NCBI GenBank assembly: GCA_020073665.1
Contig: JAIQEU010000006.1
Span: 310,001 to 374,000, forward strand
Reading direction: 5' to 3'
From: Terriglobia bacterium
GTDB taxonomy: Bacteria; Acidobacteriota; Terriglobia; Terriglobales; Acidobacteriaceae
Length of the DNA: 64,000 nt
Positions 27,061 through 34,913 of the stretch are shown here, one piece after another. The stretch's first letter is position 1; each line of letters opens with the position of its first letter. A program made the translations under genes and the position numbers. A model generated the notes under the pieces. The model saw nothing but the letters and a program-made list of their open reading frames with translations. It was not told the origin of the DNA and did not search any database.

Positions 27061-27094
27061 CCTGGTAGCTGGTAGCTAGTGGCTGGCAGCTGGC
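27061..27094. repeat. Degenerate GCTGGTAGCTGG-type spacer repeat
   Basis: CTGGTAGCTGGTAGCTAG followed by TGGCTGGCAGCTGG: overlapping copies of a CTGGTAG/CTGGCAG word just upstream of the glucoamylase gene. Similar words, partly inverted, recur at 28238-28290. Confidence 0.6.
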
Positions 27095-27116
27095 AAAAAT
27101 GTCAAATCACGGCTGA

Positions 27117-27854
27117 TCACTTGGTATCTCCCGCGGACGCCGGCGTCGGCTTCCCAAACCGCGCATCGTCCAGCAGAATGTTCACTTCCACTTTGTCAAA
27201 GACCAACTTCTGCTTGTTGGTGTCTCCCACCGGGTTGGAGTCAATAGCAAATGCAAACATCACCCCTTCGACCTTTCTGTAGTCGTGGAAGTACGACTCA
27301 ACAGCAAAGTCCTTATCGCCTCCGGAGATCTTGCCCTGCCACTTCGTGCCCAGGTAGGTCTTGCAGTCGATAAACTCGTAGCGCACCTGGCCGTCGGCCA
27401 TGGTGACCATCAGCTTGTACGCGTCTCGGCCTTCGACTTTTTCCTTGCCTTGCAGTTCCACCCGGTTGCCCTTGGTCTTGTAATCCAGGAGCGGTCCATC
27501 AATGTCTGCTCCTCCGGCCATGTTTTTGACTGCGCCGGCGGAGAGCGGTTGGGGCTCTTCTGCTCCGTCAACCACCCAGCCGGTCGTGCCATTCATGGTG
27601 CGAATATTGGTTTTGCCGCCCAAGGTCATCTCTTCGCGCATCTTGTTTCCACGCTTGATTTCGACCACGAACGGGCCTTCGGCGTCAGGGCTAAGGGAAA
27701 TGCGACCGGTCAGGCGTTGGGTCTCGATTGCCTTGATTTTCTCGACGCCGCCACGCGCGGCCAGCGCCCTGGCGACAATCTCATCCGCAGTTTGCGCGGA
27801 CATTGTCAGCGCTGAAAGCAGTGCTGCCGCAACCATGGTTAATCGCATCCTCAT
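27117..27854 (-). CDS. LolA-like outer-membrane-lipoprotein carrier-fold protein
   Basis: 245 aa from ATG 27854, chosen for its GGGGAG site and signal peptide (MRMRLTMVAAALLSALTMSA). The mature part starts TADEIVARALAARGGVEKIKAIETQRLTG in outline, a pattern common to acidobacterial LolA/LolB-fold secreted proteins, and continues as one beta-sheet domain (GRDAYKLMVTMADGQ, KLVFDKVEVN). It may bind lipid or lipoprotein in the periplasm. It is not a standard LolA because it is longer and stands outside a lol locus, so no gene symbol is given. Confidence 0.7.
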   Translation of the reverse strand: MRMRLTMVAAALLSALTMSAQTADEIVARALAARGGVEKIKAIETQRLTGRISLSPDAEGPFVVEIKRGNKMREEMTLGGKTNIRTMNGTTGWVVDGAEEPQPLSAGAVKNMAGGADIDGPLLDYKTKGNRVELQGKEKVEGRDAYKLMVTMADGQVRYEFIDCKTYLGTKWQGKISGGDKDFAVESYFHDYRKVEGVMFAFAIDSNPVGDTNKQKLVFDKVEVNILLDDARFGKPTPASAGDTK

Positions 27855-28054
27855 GCTGCACTTCTCCCCAACTGTGATCGCATTTCCGCGCCGCAAGACA
27901 ACTCCCGCAACCTTACTGTAAAATCGTCAGCAGCGGAAGAGAGTTGAAGAACCAACTCAGCGTTGCTGAGTCTCAGCGGTTTCAGACAAACGCCGCCCCC
28001 ACTTGCATTTGCCGGACTCCCGGGATGGGGTGTGAATAATTTCAGGAGAAGACC

Positions 28055-28231
28055 ATGAAGATTGCAAAGACTGCGGATCGCAAGAAGGTGATGGACACCT
28101 CCAAGAGCACTGATTGCCCCAAGTGCGGCAAGCCGACCCGCATCGTAAAACGAATGAAAGACCGCGAGCGCAGCATCCCCGGCGGAATTTTTATTTCCTG
28201 CTCGGCCTGCGAATTCTACGAGAAACTCTAA
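28055..28231 (+). CDS. 58-aa zinc-ribbon protein
   Basis: 58 codons with two CxxC knuckles, CPKCG (21-25) and CSAC (49-52), spaced like a rubredoxin-type zinc ribbon, with a basic N-terminus and middle (KRMKDRERS). AGGAG lies 7 nt before the ATG. It is probably a nucleic-acid- or protein-binding zinc ribbon; function unknown. Confidence 0.75.
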   Translation: MKIAKTADRKKVMDTSKSTDCPKCGKPTRIVKRMKDRERSIPGGIFISCSACEFYEKL

Positions 28232-28237
28232 AAATTA

Positions 28238-28290
28238 GCTGGTAGCCAGGAGCTGGGAAAAACAAACACCAACTGCCAGCCACCAGCTAC
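28238..28290. repeat. Word-repeat spacer, inverted copies of CTGGTAGC
   Basis: AGCTGGTAGCCAGGAGCTGG is followed after about 15 bp by CTGCCAGCCACCAGCTAC, roughly its reverse complement. The pair lies between the convergent zinc-ribbon and pyrF genes and may form a hairpin; similar words occur at 27061-27094. Confidence 0.55.
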
Positions 28291-28994
28291 TCTCGCAGAC
28301 TGATCAGCCCTAGAATTTCTCTAGCCTCTTCGGCCGGATCCGCGGCTTCCGTGATCGGACGTCCCACCACAATGTAGGTTGCTCCTGCCGCGATGGCTTC
28401 GGTCGGCGTCACCACCCGCACCTGGTCGCCATAGCCCGCGCCTTCGGGACGCACACCAGGAGTCACAATCACGAAGTCGTTCCCCAGTTCCTTGCGCAGT
28501 TCTGAAGCCTCGTGCGCTGAACTCACGAGGCCGTGACATCCGTCCGCCAGGGCCAGCGCGCCCAGGCGCAGCACCTGGTCGACTACCCGGCCGCGCACGC
28601 CCACGCGCTCCAGATCGTTGTCGTCGAGGCTGGTGAGCACGGTCACGGCCAGCACCAGGAGACCGGAATTGGCGGCCGCCGCGGCTTCGGTCGCGGCCCG
28701 CAGCATCTTGCCTCCGCCCGACGCATGCACCGTCAGCATATGCACGCCCAGCTGAGCCGCTTCGCGGACGGCCGCTGCCACGGTGTTCGGAATGTCGTGA
28801 TATTTCAGATCCAGGAAGACCTTGCGCCCGGAGACGATCAGGTCGCGCACCACCTGCGGGCCCTCAGCCGTGTAAAGCTGCATCCCGACTTTGTAGGTAA
28901 ACGCAGAGTCGCCCACGGCCGCCACAATCTTCTGGGCGGCGGCCGCAGACGAGACATCCAAGGCGACGATCAGACGCTGGCGCGGATCGTGCAT
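28287..28994 (-). CDS. pyrF: Orotidine 5'-phosphate decarboxylase
   Basis: 235-aa TIM-barrel enzyme that decarboxylates OMP to UMP, the last step of de novo pyrimidine synthesis. Signature residues are LIVALDVSS near the N-terminus, the catalytic FLDLKYHDIPNTV (Asp-Lys-Asp array), LVSSAHEA, VTPGVRPEG and YIVVGRPIT. It is full length. The ATG at 28994 lies 7 nt after a TACACT hexamer. Confidence 0.96.
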   Translation of the reverse strand: MHDPRQRLIVALDVSSAAAAQKIVAAVGDSAFTYKVGMQLYTAEGPQVVRDLIVSGRKVFLDLKYHDIPNTVAAAVREAAQLGVHMLTVHASGGGKMLRAATEAAAAANSGLLVLAVTVLTSLDDNDLERVGVRGRVVDQVLRLGALALADGCHGLVSSAHEASELRKELGNDFVIVTPGVRPEGAGYGDQVRVVTPTEAIAAGATYIVVGRPITEAADPAEEAREILGLISLRE

Positions 28995-29001
28995 CCCTCT
29001 G

Positions 29002-29007
29002 AGTGTA
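29002..29007 (-). promoter_or_regulatory. -10 element TACACT of pyrF
   Basis: TACACT on the minus strand ends 7 nt before the ATG at 28994. The intervening CAGAGGG could act as a very close ribosome site only on a longer transcript, so a leaderless mRNA is favoured. Confidence 0.5.
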
Positions 29008-29019
29008 GAAGTTTTGGAA

Positions 29020-29502
29020 TTATTCCGCTACCGCGCGGGCCATTTCCACGGTTTGTGGCGGAACCAGGTCCAGGCGAACCTGCTGCAGGCCCTGGGCGTT
29101 GAACTTGAGCACCCGGGCCGCGGTGTAGGAGAGGTCTATAATCCGCCCGGGCACGATCGGTCCGCGATCGTTCACCCGCACCACAACCGTCCGCCCGTTG
29201 CGGAGGTTGGTGACCCTTACCCAGCTGCCCAGCGGCAAGGTGGGATGGGCTGCGGTCAGGTCGTACATGTTGAAAGGCTCGCCGCTGGCCGTCGGCTTAC
29301 CATCAAAGTAGCTTCCGTACCAGGAGGCCGTCCCAACTTGATACGGCTTATGTCGGGCAGCTTTCTTCTTAGGCCCAACAACAACTGGATGGGGCATCGC
29401 TGCTCGGGTTGGCGCTGACTCTGCCCTGGCTGGCCCCTGAACCGCCCCCAGGCTGGCAACCGACAAGATCAGCGCCAGTCCATGAGCTGTACGTATTTGC
29501 AT
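29020..29502 (-). CDS. rlpA: RlpA-like septal ring lytic transglycosylase family protein
   Basis: 160 aa with a signal peptide (ALILSVASLGAVQGPARA) and a double-psi beta-barrel: GTASWYGSYFDGKPTASGE, AAHPTLPLGSWVRVTNLRNG and RVNDRGPIVPGRIIDLS. RlpA family proteins cleave or bind denuded peptidoglycan at septa. No lipobox Cys and no SPOR domain are present, so this is a short periplasmic form. The ATG at 29502 follows CGAGGTG. Confidence 0.88.
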   Translation of the reverse strand: MQIRTAHGLALILSVASLGAVQGPARAESAPTRAAMPHPVVVGPKKKAARHKPYQVGTASWYGSYFDGKPTASGEPFNMYDLTAAHPTLPLGSWVRVTNLRNGRTVVVRVNDRGPIVPGRIIDLSYTAARVLKFNAQGLQQVRLDLVPPQTVEMARAVAE

Positions 29503-30012
29503 TCAGTGCACCTCGCACTTTCAAAGTCGTACCTCCCCAACCACAGGTCACCAAGGATTTGGAGATGCTAACGGGGCCAAGCGGACCTGTCAACATGAAA
29601 CGTACGGGGCCAAGATGATCATCTAGTAATAGATATCTCACGTAACTTCATGTTAAATCTGAGTAATGCTCCAGATGATGATATGTTTCAGTAGCTTACA
29701 TGTTTATTAAATAGTAAATAATCTGGGATTTGCAGGGGAAGAAAATTTTACCGCCCTTTTTGTTTCAATGACTTAACCGGAAGTTTGCACTTTGTCTATT
29801 ATATTGAGCTACTTGCACAGGTTCGAGGGGTGAAATCCCCTGGCTGGCCGGTGGATCCCGCATTCTCTGCGACCGCTTTCTGCGACCTCCGCGGTTTGGG
29901 GTTTTTCGGCCGTCTGCGGCCCAAAGCTCTAGCGTCATCGGCTACCCATCCGTAACCAGCTAGCCAGGGAAAGCGGTTTCCCTTGGAGCCCGGTTTCCGC
30001 TAAATTGCCTTT
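29503..30012. other. 510-bp intergenic region, AT-rich centre
   Basis: The divergent spacer between rlpA and thiD. Positions about 29640-29800 are strikingly AT-rich for this window. Hairpins: AGGGG/CCCCT (29826-29841) and AGGGAAA-GCGG-TTTCCCT (29966-29983), the latter just upstream of the thiD -10. I looked for a TPP riboswitch before thiD but saw no matching CTGAGA/ACC-TGA core. No coding frame is convincing. Confidence 0.45.
30001..30006 (+). promoter_or_regulatory. -10 element TAAATT of thiD
   Basis: TAAATT ends 6 nt before the ATG at 30013; no ribosome-binding site fits in between. Confidence 0.45.
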
Positions 30013-30861
30013 ATGGGGCAAGCGCCGCCCGTCGTACTGACCATTGCCGGTTTTGACCCGTCTTCGGGCGCCGGGGTAACCGCTGACATAAAGACGATCG
30101 CCGCCCACGGCTGTTACGGAGTCTCCTGCATCACTGCCCTGACCGTGCAGTCCACCAAAGGGGTGCGCCGGGTTGAGCCGGTAAGTGCTGACCTGGTGGC
30201 CGAGACCCTCACCGAACTCGTAGCTGACGTCGAAATTGCCGCCGTCCACATCGGCATGCTGGCCTCAGGCAAGGTGGTTCGGGCAGTTGCAGACTTCCTG
30301 GCAAAAGAGAAGCTGCCCAACGTGGTGCTTGACCCGATCCTGAAGTCCACATCTGGGGCCAACCTGGTGGATCCCTCCGGAGCCCGCCTGCTGATCGAGA
30401 GGATTCTTCCCATCGCCGCCGTCGTCACCCCGAATGTAGATGAAGCTTCCGCCCTGACTGGCCTTGCGGTCACCAATCCCGACCAGATGCGCGCGGCTGC
30501 GCTGAAGCTCCATGAAATGGGCGCCGCTGCCGTGGTCGTTACCGGTGGTCACCTCGAGAAGGCGATTGATCTTCTGAGTTTCAAAACCAGGCGCGGAGTC
30601 GAGCAGGAAATTTTCAAGTCCGATCGCCAGCGCTCCAACTCCACTCATGGCACGGGATGCGCTTTTGCTAGCGCCATCGCCTGCCACCTCGCGCAAGACC
30701 GGGGATTGCCTGAAGCCGTACTGCTGGCCAAAGCCTACGTGGCAGCAGCCATTTCCAACGCGCATCCCATGGGCCGTGGCATCGGGCCAGTGCATCACCT
30801 CTACCGCATGTATCAACAGCGCCGCGTGGTGATCGACAAAGACCCCGAACCGGTCCACTAG
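30013..30861 (+). CDS. thiD: Hydroxymethylpyrimidine/phosphomethylpyrimidine kinase
   Basis: 282-aa ribokinase-fold enzyme of thiamine synthesis that phosphorylates HMP and HMP-phosphate. Motifs: TIAGFDPSSGAGVTADIKT, CYGVSCITALTVQST, VLDPILKSTSGA, TPNVDEA, VVVTGGH and the anion-hole STHGTGCAFASAIA. There are no other thi genes in the window. Confidence 0.94.
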   Translation: MGQAPPVVLTIAGFDPSSGAGVTADIKTIAAHGCYGVSCITALTVQSTKGVRRVEPVSADLVAETLTELVADVEIAAVHIGMLASGKVVRAVADFLAKEKLPNVVLDPILKSTSGANLVDPSGARLLIERILPIAAVVTPNVDEASALTGLAVTNPDQMRAAALKLHEMGAAAVVVTGGHLEKAIDLLSFKTRRGVEQEIFKSDRQRSNSTHGTGCAFASAIACHLAQDRGLPEAVLLAKAYVAAAISNAHPMGRGIGPVHHLYRMYQQRRVVIDKDPEPVH

Positions 30862-30972
30862 GACCTACAGCCCGCGCACCTTACTTGGGGAAGGGCACGA
30901 CCTTGTACGCGTGTCGGGAGCGACATCATTACTAAAAGGAAATGTTGGAAATGGAAAGATGATCAGCGGGCT

Positions 30973-31004
30973 AGTCGGAGGGGGGAGGGGGGAGGGGTCC
31001 GACT
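30973..31004. repeat. Stem-loop with G-quadruplex-prone loop
   Basis: AGTCGGA (30973-30979) and TCCGACT (30998-31004) form a 7-bp stem. The loop consists of runs of 6, 6 and 4 G separated by single A. It lies between the convergent thiD and zinc-ribbon genes and may act in transcription termination or RNA stability. Confidence 0.5.
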
Positions 31005-31011
31005 CGGCCAG

Positions 31012-31434
31012 TTAATTGGGGGACGTCTTCTTCAGCAGAATGCCGGCGACAAATGCTGCCACCGCCGCCAGCAGCCATTCCATCCGGTACATCTGGATGG
31101 CCTGGAAATCGGTAAAGGTCTGAATGGTATAAATCATGCCGACGGCGAGCACGCCGCCGATACAACCCAGACCGAGGAAAAACGCAATCAGCGAGGCCGT
31201 GCCCAGGCCCAGTCCCTGTTTGATGTACTGAAACTCCAGAAACCGGGTCCAGGAGGAAGCCACAGCGAGTTGCGCCTGCCGTGCACCGCCGCAAACATGG
31301 CAAAAGCGCGCTCCCACCATGAACTCCGTCCCGCAGCCGTCGCAGGCTTCTACCATGGTTGGACCAGCCGCCTCTGGCTGCCCCGCCGGGGGACGCCAGA
31401 ACTCGTGCTGGGCGTTATGTACGACATCCGACAT
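31012..31434 (-). CDS. Zinc-ribbon membrane protein, hypothetical
   Basis: 140 aa. One zinc ribbon, CDGCGTEF and FCHVCGG (about residues 31-49), is followed by two transmembrane helices (about 75-102 and 117-135). ATG 31434 has GGAGG 6 nt upstream. This soluble-ribbon plus membrane-tail architecture is common in Acidobacteria; function unknown. It is unrelated to its neighbours. Confidence 0.7.
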   Translation of the reverse strand: MSDVVHNAQHEFWRPPAGQPEAAGPTMVEACDGCGTEFMVGARFCHVCGGARQAQLAVASSWTRFLEFQYIKQGLGLGTASLIAFFLGLGCIGGVLAVGMIYTIQTFTDFQAIQMYRMEWLLAAVAAFVAGILLKKTSPN

Positions 31435-31703
31435 CGACTACCTCCATCGGCCACGTCGCAACCCAGTGGCCAAAGACTGAATCGTCCTAACTGCCTGATA
31501 AATCGACAACTTGCACGCCAGCCGAAAACTTCCCGGGCAGTTCTCAAGCAAGAATTACTCCGTAACCCGGAAAGATTATCGTGGCTGCGATTATAGGGTG
31601 ATTCCGGCGGGTTCAACCGGTCAGCCAGTAGCGTTCTTGGTTCTGCTCGCGGGCGCTCATTGGTACACTGAAGAACCACACCCCTTAAGGATGAGCCTCC
31701 GAC

Positions 31704-32924
31704 TTGCCCCATCGCCCCAGATTCCGTAGTCGTCTCGTGCTCTCGCTGCTGGCGTGGTGCCTGGCGGTTGCGTCTGCTCAGACCAACCCAGCTCCCCCCC
31801 GTTTGTCGTTCCGCCCGGCTGATCCGCTCAATGGCGCCGCGTTTGACCAGTTCTATAACCTCAACTACGACGCCGCCATCCAGGGGTTCGAACAGGTGCT
31901 GGCGCGGCATCCCGACGACGCCTTCGCGGTCAACCACCTGCTCACCGCAGTCCTGTTTAAAGAGCTTTACCGCATGGGCGCGTTGAACTCCGGCGACTAC
32001 GAAAACGACAGTTTCCTCGGGCCGCCGCATCGGCCACCCGATCCCAAGGTGCAGCAGCGGATCAAAGATCTGGCGGACCGGGCCTTCAAGATCGAGGAGA
32101 CACGCCTGGACGCCGACTCCAAGGACGTGGACGCGCTCTACGCACGGGGAGTCACCCGGGGCCAGTTTTCCACCTACACGGCGTTGGTCGAGCGTGCATG
32201 GTTTTCGGCCCTGCGAAATGCCGTAGGCGCGCGCCGCGACCACGAGCGTGTGCTTGCGCTTTCGCCCGGCTACACCGACGCCAAGCTGATCGTGGGCGCC
32301 CACTACTACGTGATGGGCAGCCTTCCCTGGGGAGTGAAGGTGGCAGTAGCGCTGGTTGGCCTGAGCGGCAGCAAGGAAAAGGGGATCCAGTATCTGCAGG
32401 AAGCCGCCAACGGTGCTGGAGAAACCAGCGTCGACGCCAAAGTCGTGCTCATGGTTTTCCTGCGCCGTGAGCATCGCTATAACGAGGCGCTGCAGATCGT
32501 GCGTGGTTTGTCGCCCCAGTACCCGCAAGACCTGCTGCTGGCGCTGGAAGAAGGCAACTTGCTGCGCGCCTCAGGGCAGAACCCGCAAGCCGCCGCCGTG
32601 TACCGCAAAGTCTGGCAAGAGGGAAGAGAAGGGCGCTTTCCCAATCTGCATTACGAGGTTGCCGCCGTGAGTCTGGGCGACTTGCTGCGCAGCCAGAAAG
32701 ACCACGCCGGCGCCGCTGCTGCCTACGAGCAGGTCAACGAAGTAGCGCAACCGGACCCTGAGATTCTGCAGAAAGCCAACCTGGCTGCCGGCGAGATGTA
32801 CGACTTGCTGCAGAAGCGCGATCTGGCGGTGAAAAAGTACCAGGCAGTGATCGCCAGCAACGGCGAGTCGCCGCCGGCGGAGACCGCCCGGAAACGGCTG
32901 AAAGACGCATTCCGGGAACAGTAA
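31704..32924 (+). CDS. Secreted TPR protein (paralog of the gene at 57960)
   Basis: 406 aa with a signal peptide (LVLSLLAWCLAVASAQT). TPR-like helices run from about 45 (FYNLNYDAAIQGFEQVLARH) to the end. The central phrase YYVMGSLPWGVKVAVALVG, then GSKEKGIQYL, matches the protein at 57960-58805 in the same order. Probably periplasmic, in protein-protein interactions; function unknown. The TTG start at 31704 gives the signal peptide; AAGGATGAG lies upstream. Confidence 0.75.
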   Translation: MPHRPRFRSRLVLSLLAWCLAVASAQTNPAPPRLSFRPADPLNGAAFDQFYNLNYDAAIQGFEQVLARHPDDAFAVNHLLTAVLFKELYRMGALNSGDYENDSFLGPPHRPPDPKVQQRIKDLADRAFKIEETRLDADSKDVDALYARGVTRGQFSTYTALVERAWFSALRNAVGARRDHERVLALSPGYTDAKLIVGAHYYVMGSLPWGVKVAVALVGLSGSKEKGIQYLQEAANGAGETSVDAKVVLMVFLRREHRYNEALQIVRGLSPQYPQDLLLALEEGNLLRASGQNPQAAAVYRKVWQEGREGRFPNLHYEVAAVSLGDLLRSQKDHAGAAAAYEQVNEVAQPDPEILQKANLAAGEMYDLLQKRDLAVKKYQAVIASNGESPPAETARKRLKDAFREQ

Positions 32925-32977
32925 TCCCCGGAACTTTTCATCCGCCGCCGGCGTATCCTTAGACAGGGAGAGCACCC

Positions 32978-33289
32978 ATGTACTGCAACTACTGTGGCAA
33001 GGTCATCCAGGAAGACGCCAACCTCTGTGCCTACTGCGGCAAGCGTGTCGGCGCGGTGATCGCGCGCAAGCGCCTGGTGCGTCCTCGCGCCGGACGCAGA
33101 ATCGCCGGTGTATGCCTGGGCGTCGCCGAGTACTTCGATCTCGACGTGACCCTGGTTCGCCTGGTCTGGCTGCTGGGTTCAGTGTTGACGGGGGTCGGAT
33201 TGCTGTCCTATCCCATCGCGTGGATCGTGATGCCGGAAGAGCCGCTGTACCTGATGGCACCGGCCGCGCAACACGTGACCACTCCGTAA
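32978..33289 (+). CDS. Zinc-ribbon PspC-domain protein
   Basis: 103 aa: an N-terminal zinc ribbon CNYCG...CAYCG (3-21) fused to a PspC domain (RRIAGVCLGVAEYFDLDV, LLGSVLTGVGLLSYPIAWI) with a transmembrane helix and the typical VMPEEP end. PspC proteins sense envelope stress in enterobacteria. No psp operon is present. GGGAG precedes the ATG. Confidence 0.85.
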   Translation: MYCNYCGKVIQEDANLCAYCGKRVGAVIARKRLVRPRAGRRIAGVCLGVAEYFDLDVTLVRLVWLLGSVLTGVGLLSYPIAWIVMPEEPLYLMAPAAQHVTTP

Positions 33290-33301
33290 GAACGGACTTA
33301 G

Positions 33302-33367
33302 GAACTCAGCACTCGGAGGTCAGACATTTGCCCCTGAAGTCTGAGGTCCAACGCCTGAGGTCTGAGT
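33302..33367. repeat. CTGAGGTC word-repeat spacer
   Basis: Variants of a CTGAGGTC / CTCGGAGGTC / CTGAAGTC word repeat several times immediately upstream of the TAGAAT -10 of the next gene. The arrangement parallels spacers at 34432, 47853 and 57872. Confidence 0.5.
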
Positions 33368-33373
33368 TAGAAT
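33368..33373 (+). promoter_or_regulatory. -10 element TAGAAT of the hydrolase gene
   Basis: TAGAAT ends 7 nt before the ATG at 33381, with no Shine-Dalgarno between them. Confidence 0.5.
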
Positions 33374-33380
33374 CCCGCCG

Positions 33381-34175
33381 ATGCCCGTAATCCAATCCGG
33401 CGATGCCGAGATTTTCTACGAGAGCCTGGGAAGCGGGCCCCCGCTGGTCCTGCTCCATCCCTTTCCCGCCCATCGCGCCCTGTGGATGCCGGCTGCTCAT
33501 GCGCTGCTTTTGCGTTATCGCGTGATTCTCCCTGACCTCCGAGGGCACGGCGACTCCGGTATTGGCGAGGGCCCGGCCACCATGCAAAAGCATGCCGCCG
33601 ATCTCGCTCGCGTACTTGACCATGCCGAAGTCGGCCGCGCCTGCTTCGCCGGAGTGTCCATCGGCGGATACGTGCTGTTCGAGTTCTGGCGCAAGTTCCG
33701 CGACCGCGTTGCCGCCCTGGCGCTGTTCAACACCAAAGCCCAGCCCGACGCTCCGGAAGCCCGCGCCGCCCGCTTGCAGTCCGCCGCCGAGGTGCTGGAG
33801 CGCGGCAACGAACCGTTCATCGAGAGCATGCTGCCCAAGTTGCTCGGCAGGACCACCCGCACCGCGCGTCCCGACCTGGTCGAGGCCGCACGCGCCATGA
33901 TGCGAAAAATGTCCCCCGAGGACATCAGCCTGGTGCAGCGAGGCATGGCGGAGCGTCCCGACTCGGTGCCGACGCTGAAAACCATCAACGTGCCCACGCT
34001 GATCGTGACCGGCGACGAGGACATCTTGACCGGCCCGCCGGAAGCGGAACTGATGCGCCAGAGCATTCCCGGCAGCCAGATGAAAGTGATTACCAAGGCC
34101 GGACACTACTCGCCGTGGGAACAGCCGGAGGAAGCGGGAAGGCTGCTGCGGCAATTCTTGGAGCAGGTTTCATAG
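33381..34175 (+). CDS. Alpha/beta hydrolase
   Basis: 264-aa alpha/beta-hydrolase fold. Oxyanion region PLVLLHPFPAHRALW, nucleophile elbow GVSIGG (Ser of GxSxG), acid in TLIVTGDEDILT, and catalytic His in KAGHYSPWEQP. It resembles the 3-oxoadipate enol-lactonase/esterase branch, but the substrate cannot be named. No signal peptide. Monocistronic. Confidence 0.88.
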   Translation: MPVIQSGDAEIFYESLGSGPPLVLLHPFPAHRALWMPAAHALLLRYRVILPDLRGHGDSGIGEGPATMQKHAADLARVLDHAEVGRACFAGVSIGGYVLFEFWRKFRDRVAALALFNTKAQPDAPEARAARLQSAAEVLERGNEPFIESMLPKLLGRTTRTARPDLVEAARAMMRKMSPEDISLVQRGMAERPDSVPTLKTINVPTLIVTGDEDILTGPPEAELMRQSIPGSQMKVITKAGHYSPWEQPEEAGRLLRQFLEQVS

Positions 34176-34476
34176 GCCGAGAGGGGCGCCCAGTTTGGGG
34201 TGTTGGTTTGAAAGGGCGCGGCTTCAGTCGCGCCGTGCGAGTCCGTCTTGAGATTGGGCTTCAGCCCCTGAGGTGCAGGGCCGCAATCTGTTCTTGACGC
34301 CGTGGGATCTCCTCAATCGATTTACCCCAGCGGCTAAAGCCGTTTTCATTTGCTGCTGTGTCGGCGCGCCTGAAGGCGCGCCCTTTCAAGGCGAGTCAGA
34401 CAAAGCGGGGTGGATCGTCGTGAATTGCTCACTACCCGCTATTCACTACCCGCTACTCATTTATAATCCTCTCGCC
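34176..34476. repeat. Intergenic cluster of GGCTTCAGCC-type hairpins
   Basis: About 300 bases without a gene hold four short palindromes with related cores: GGCGCGGCTTCAGTCGCGCC (34215-34234), GGGCTTCAGCCC (34256-34267), CGGCTAAAGCCG (34331-34342) and GGCGCGCCTGAAGGCGCGCC (34363-34382). Then come words CTCACTACCCGCTATT and CACTACCCGCTACTC before the -10 of the next gene. This looks like a dispersed repeat family. Confidence 0.65.
34462..34467 (+). promoter_or_regulatory. -10 element TATAAT
   Basis: A perfect consensus TATAAT ends 9 nt before the ATG at 34477, leaving a leader of only a few nucleotides. Confidence 0.6.
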
Positions 34477-34884
34477 ATGATTGATACCCAACTGGTTCCC
34501 GAAAAGACGGTCGCGACTGCCAAGGGCGACGGCCCGTCCGTGGACGTGAGCGGCGCTTCCAGCCGCGTGTTCCTGCTGACCCTGCATATCACCAACATCA
34601 TCGAGCAGGAATCTCTGGACGTGAGCGTCTACGGCTCGGCCGACGGTACGGCTTGGGCGGCGAAGCCGGTCATCGCGTTTCCCCAGAAGTTCTATCGCGG
34701 ACAGCATCCGCTGCTGCTCAACTTGAGCGATCACGCCGACGTCAAGGTTCTGCGAGCGCATTGGGAAGTCGCCCGCTGGGGACGCGGCACGGAGACGCCT
34801 ATGTTCGAGTTCCACGTCGGGCTGAGGGAAGTGCCGGCGGATGTTTTGAAAGAGGCGACGGCCGAGGCCAAGGCACTGGCGTAG
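34477..34884 (+). CDS. 135-aa conserved-looking hypothetical protein
   Basis: No family recognised. Soluble, probably beta-rich (VFLLTLHITNIIEQESLDVS), ending in a short Ala/Glu helix (DVLKEATAEAKALA). The ATG at 34477 is placed by the TATAAT just upstream; an open frame reaches back to 34273 through the repeat cluster but is unlikely to be coding. Converges on the gene at 34914. Confidence 0.6.
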   Translation: MIDTQLVPEKTVATAKGDGPSVDVSGASSRVFLLTLHITNIIEQESLDVSVYGSADGTAWAAKPVIAFPQKFYRGQHPLLLNLSDHADVKVLRAHWEVARWGRGTETPMFEFHVGLREVPADVLKEATAEAKALA

Positions 34885-34913
34885 TAGAAGTTGTCCTGCG
34901 GGGTGTTGTGGGC

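Noticed and set aside
29503-30012. TPP riboswitch before thiD
   Set aside because: Expected because thiD is often TPP-controlled, but the conserved TPP core could not be found, and a -10 hexamer only 6 nt before the ATG leaves no room for a leader.
31350-32528. 392-codon minus-strand frame opposite the TPR gene
   Set aside because: Would overlap two supported genes, has no domain, and its codons follow the third-position bias of the opposite strand.
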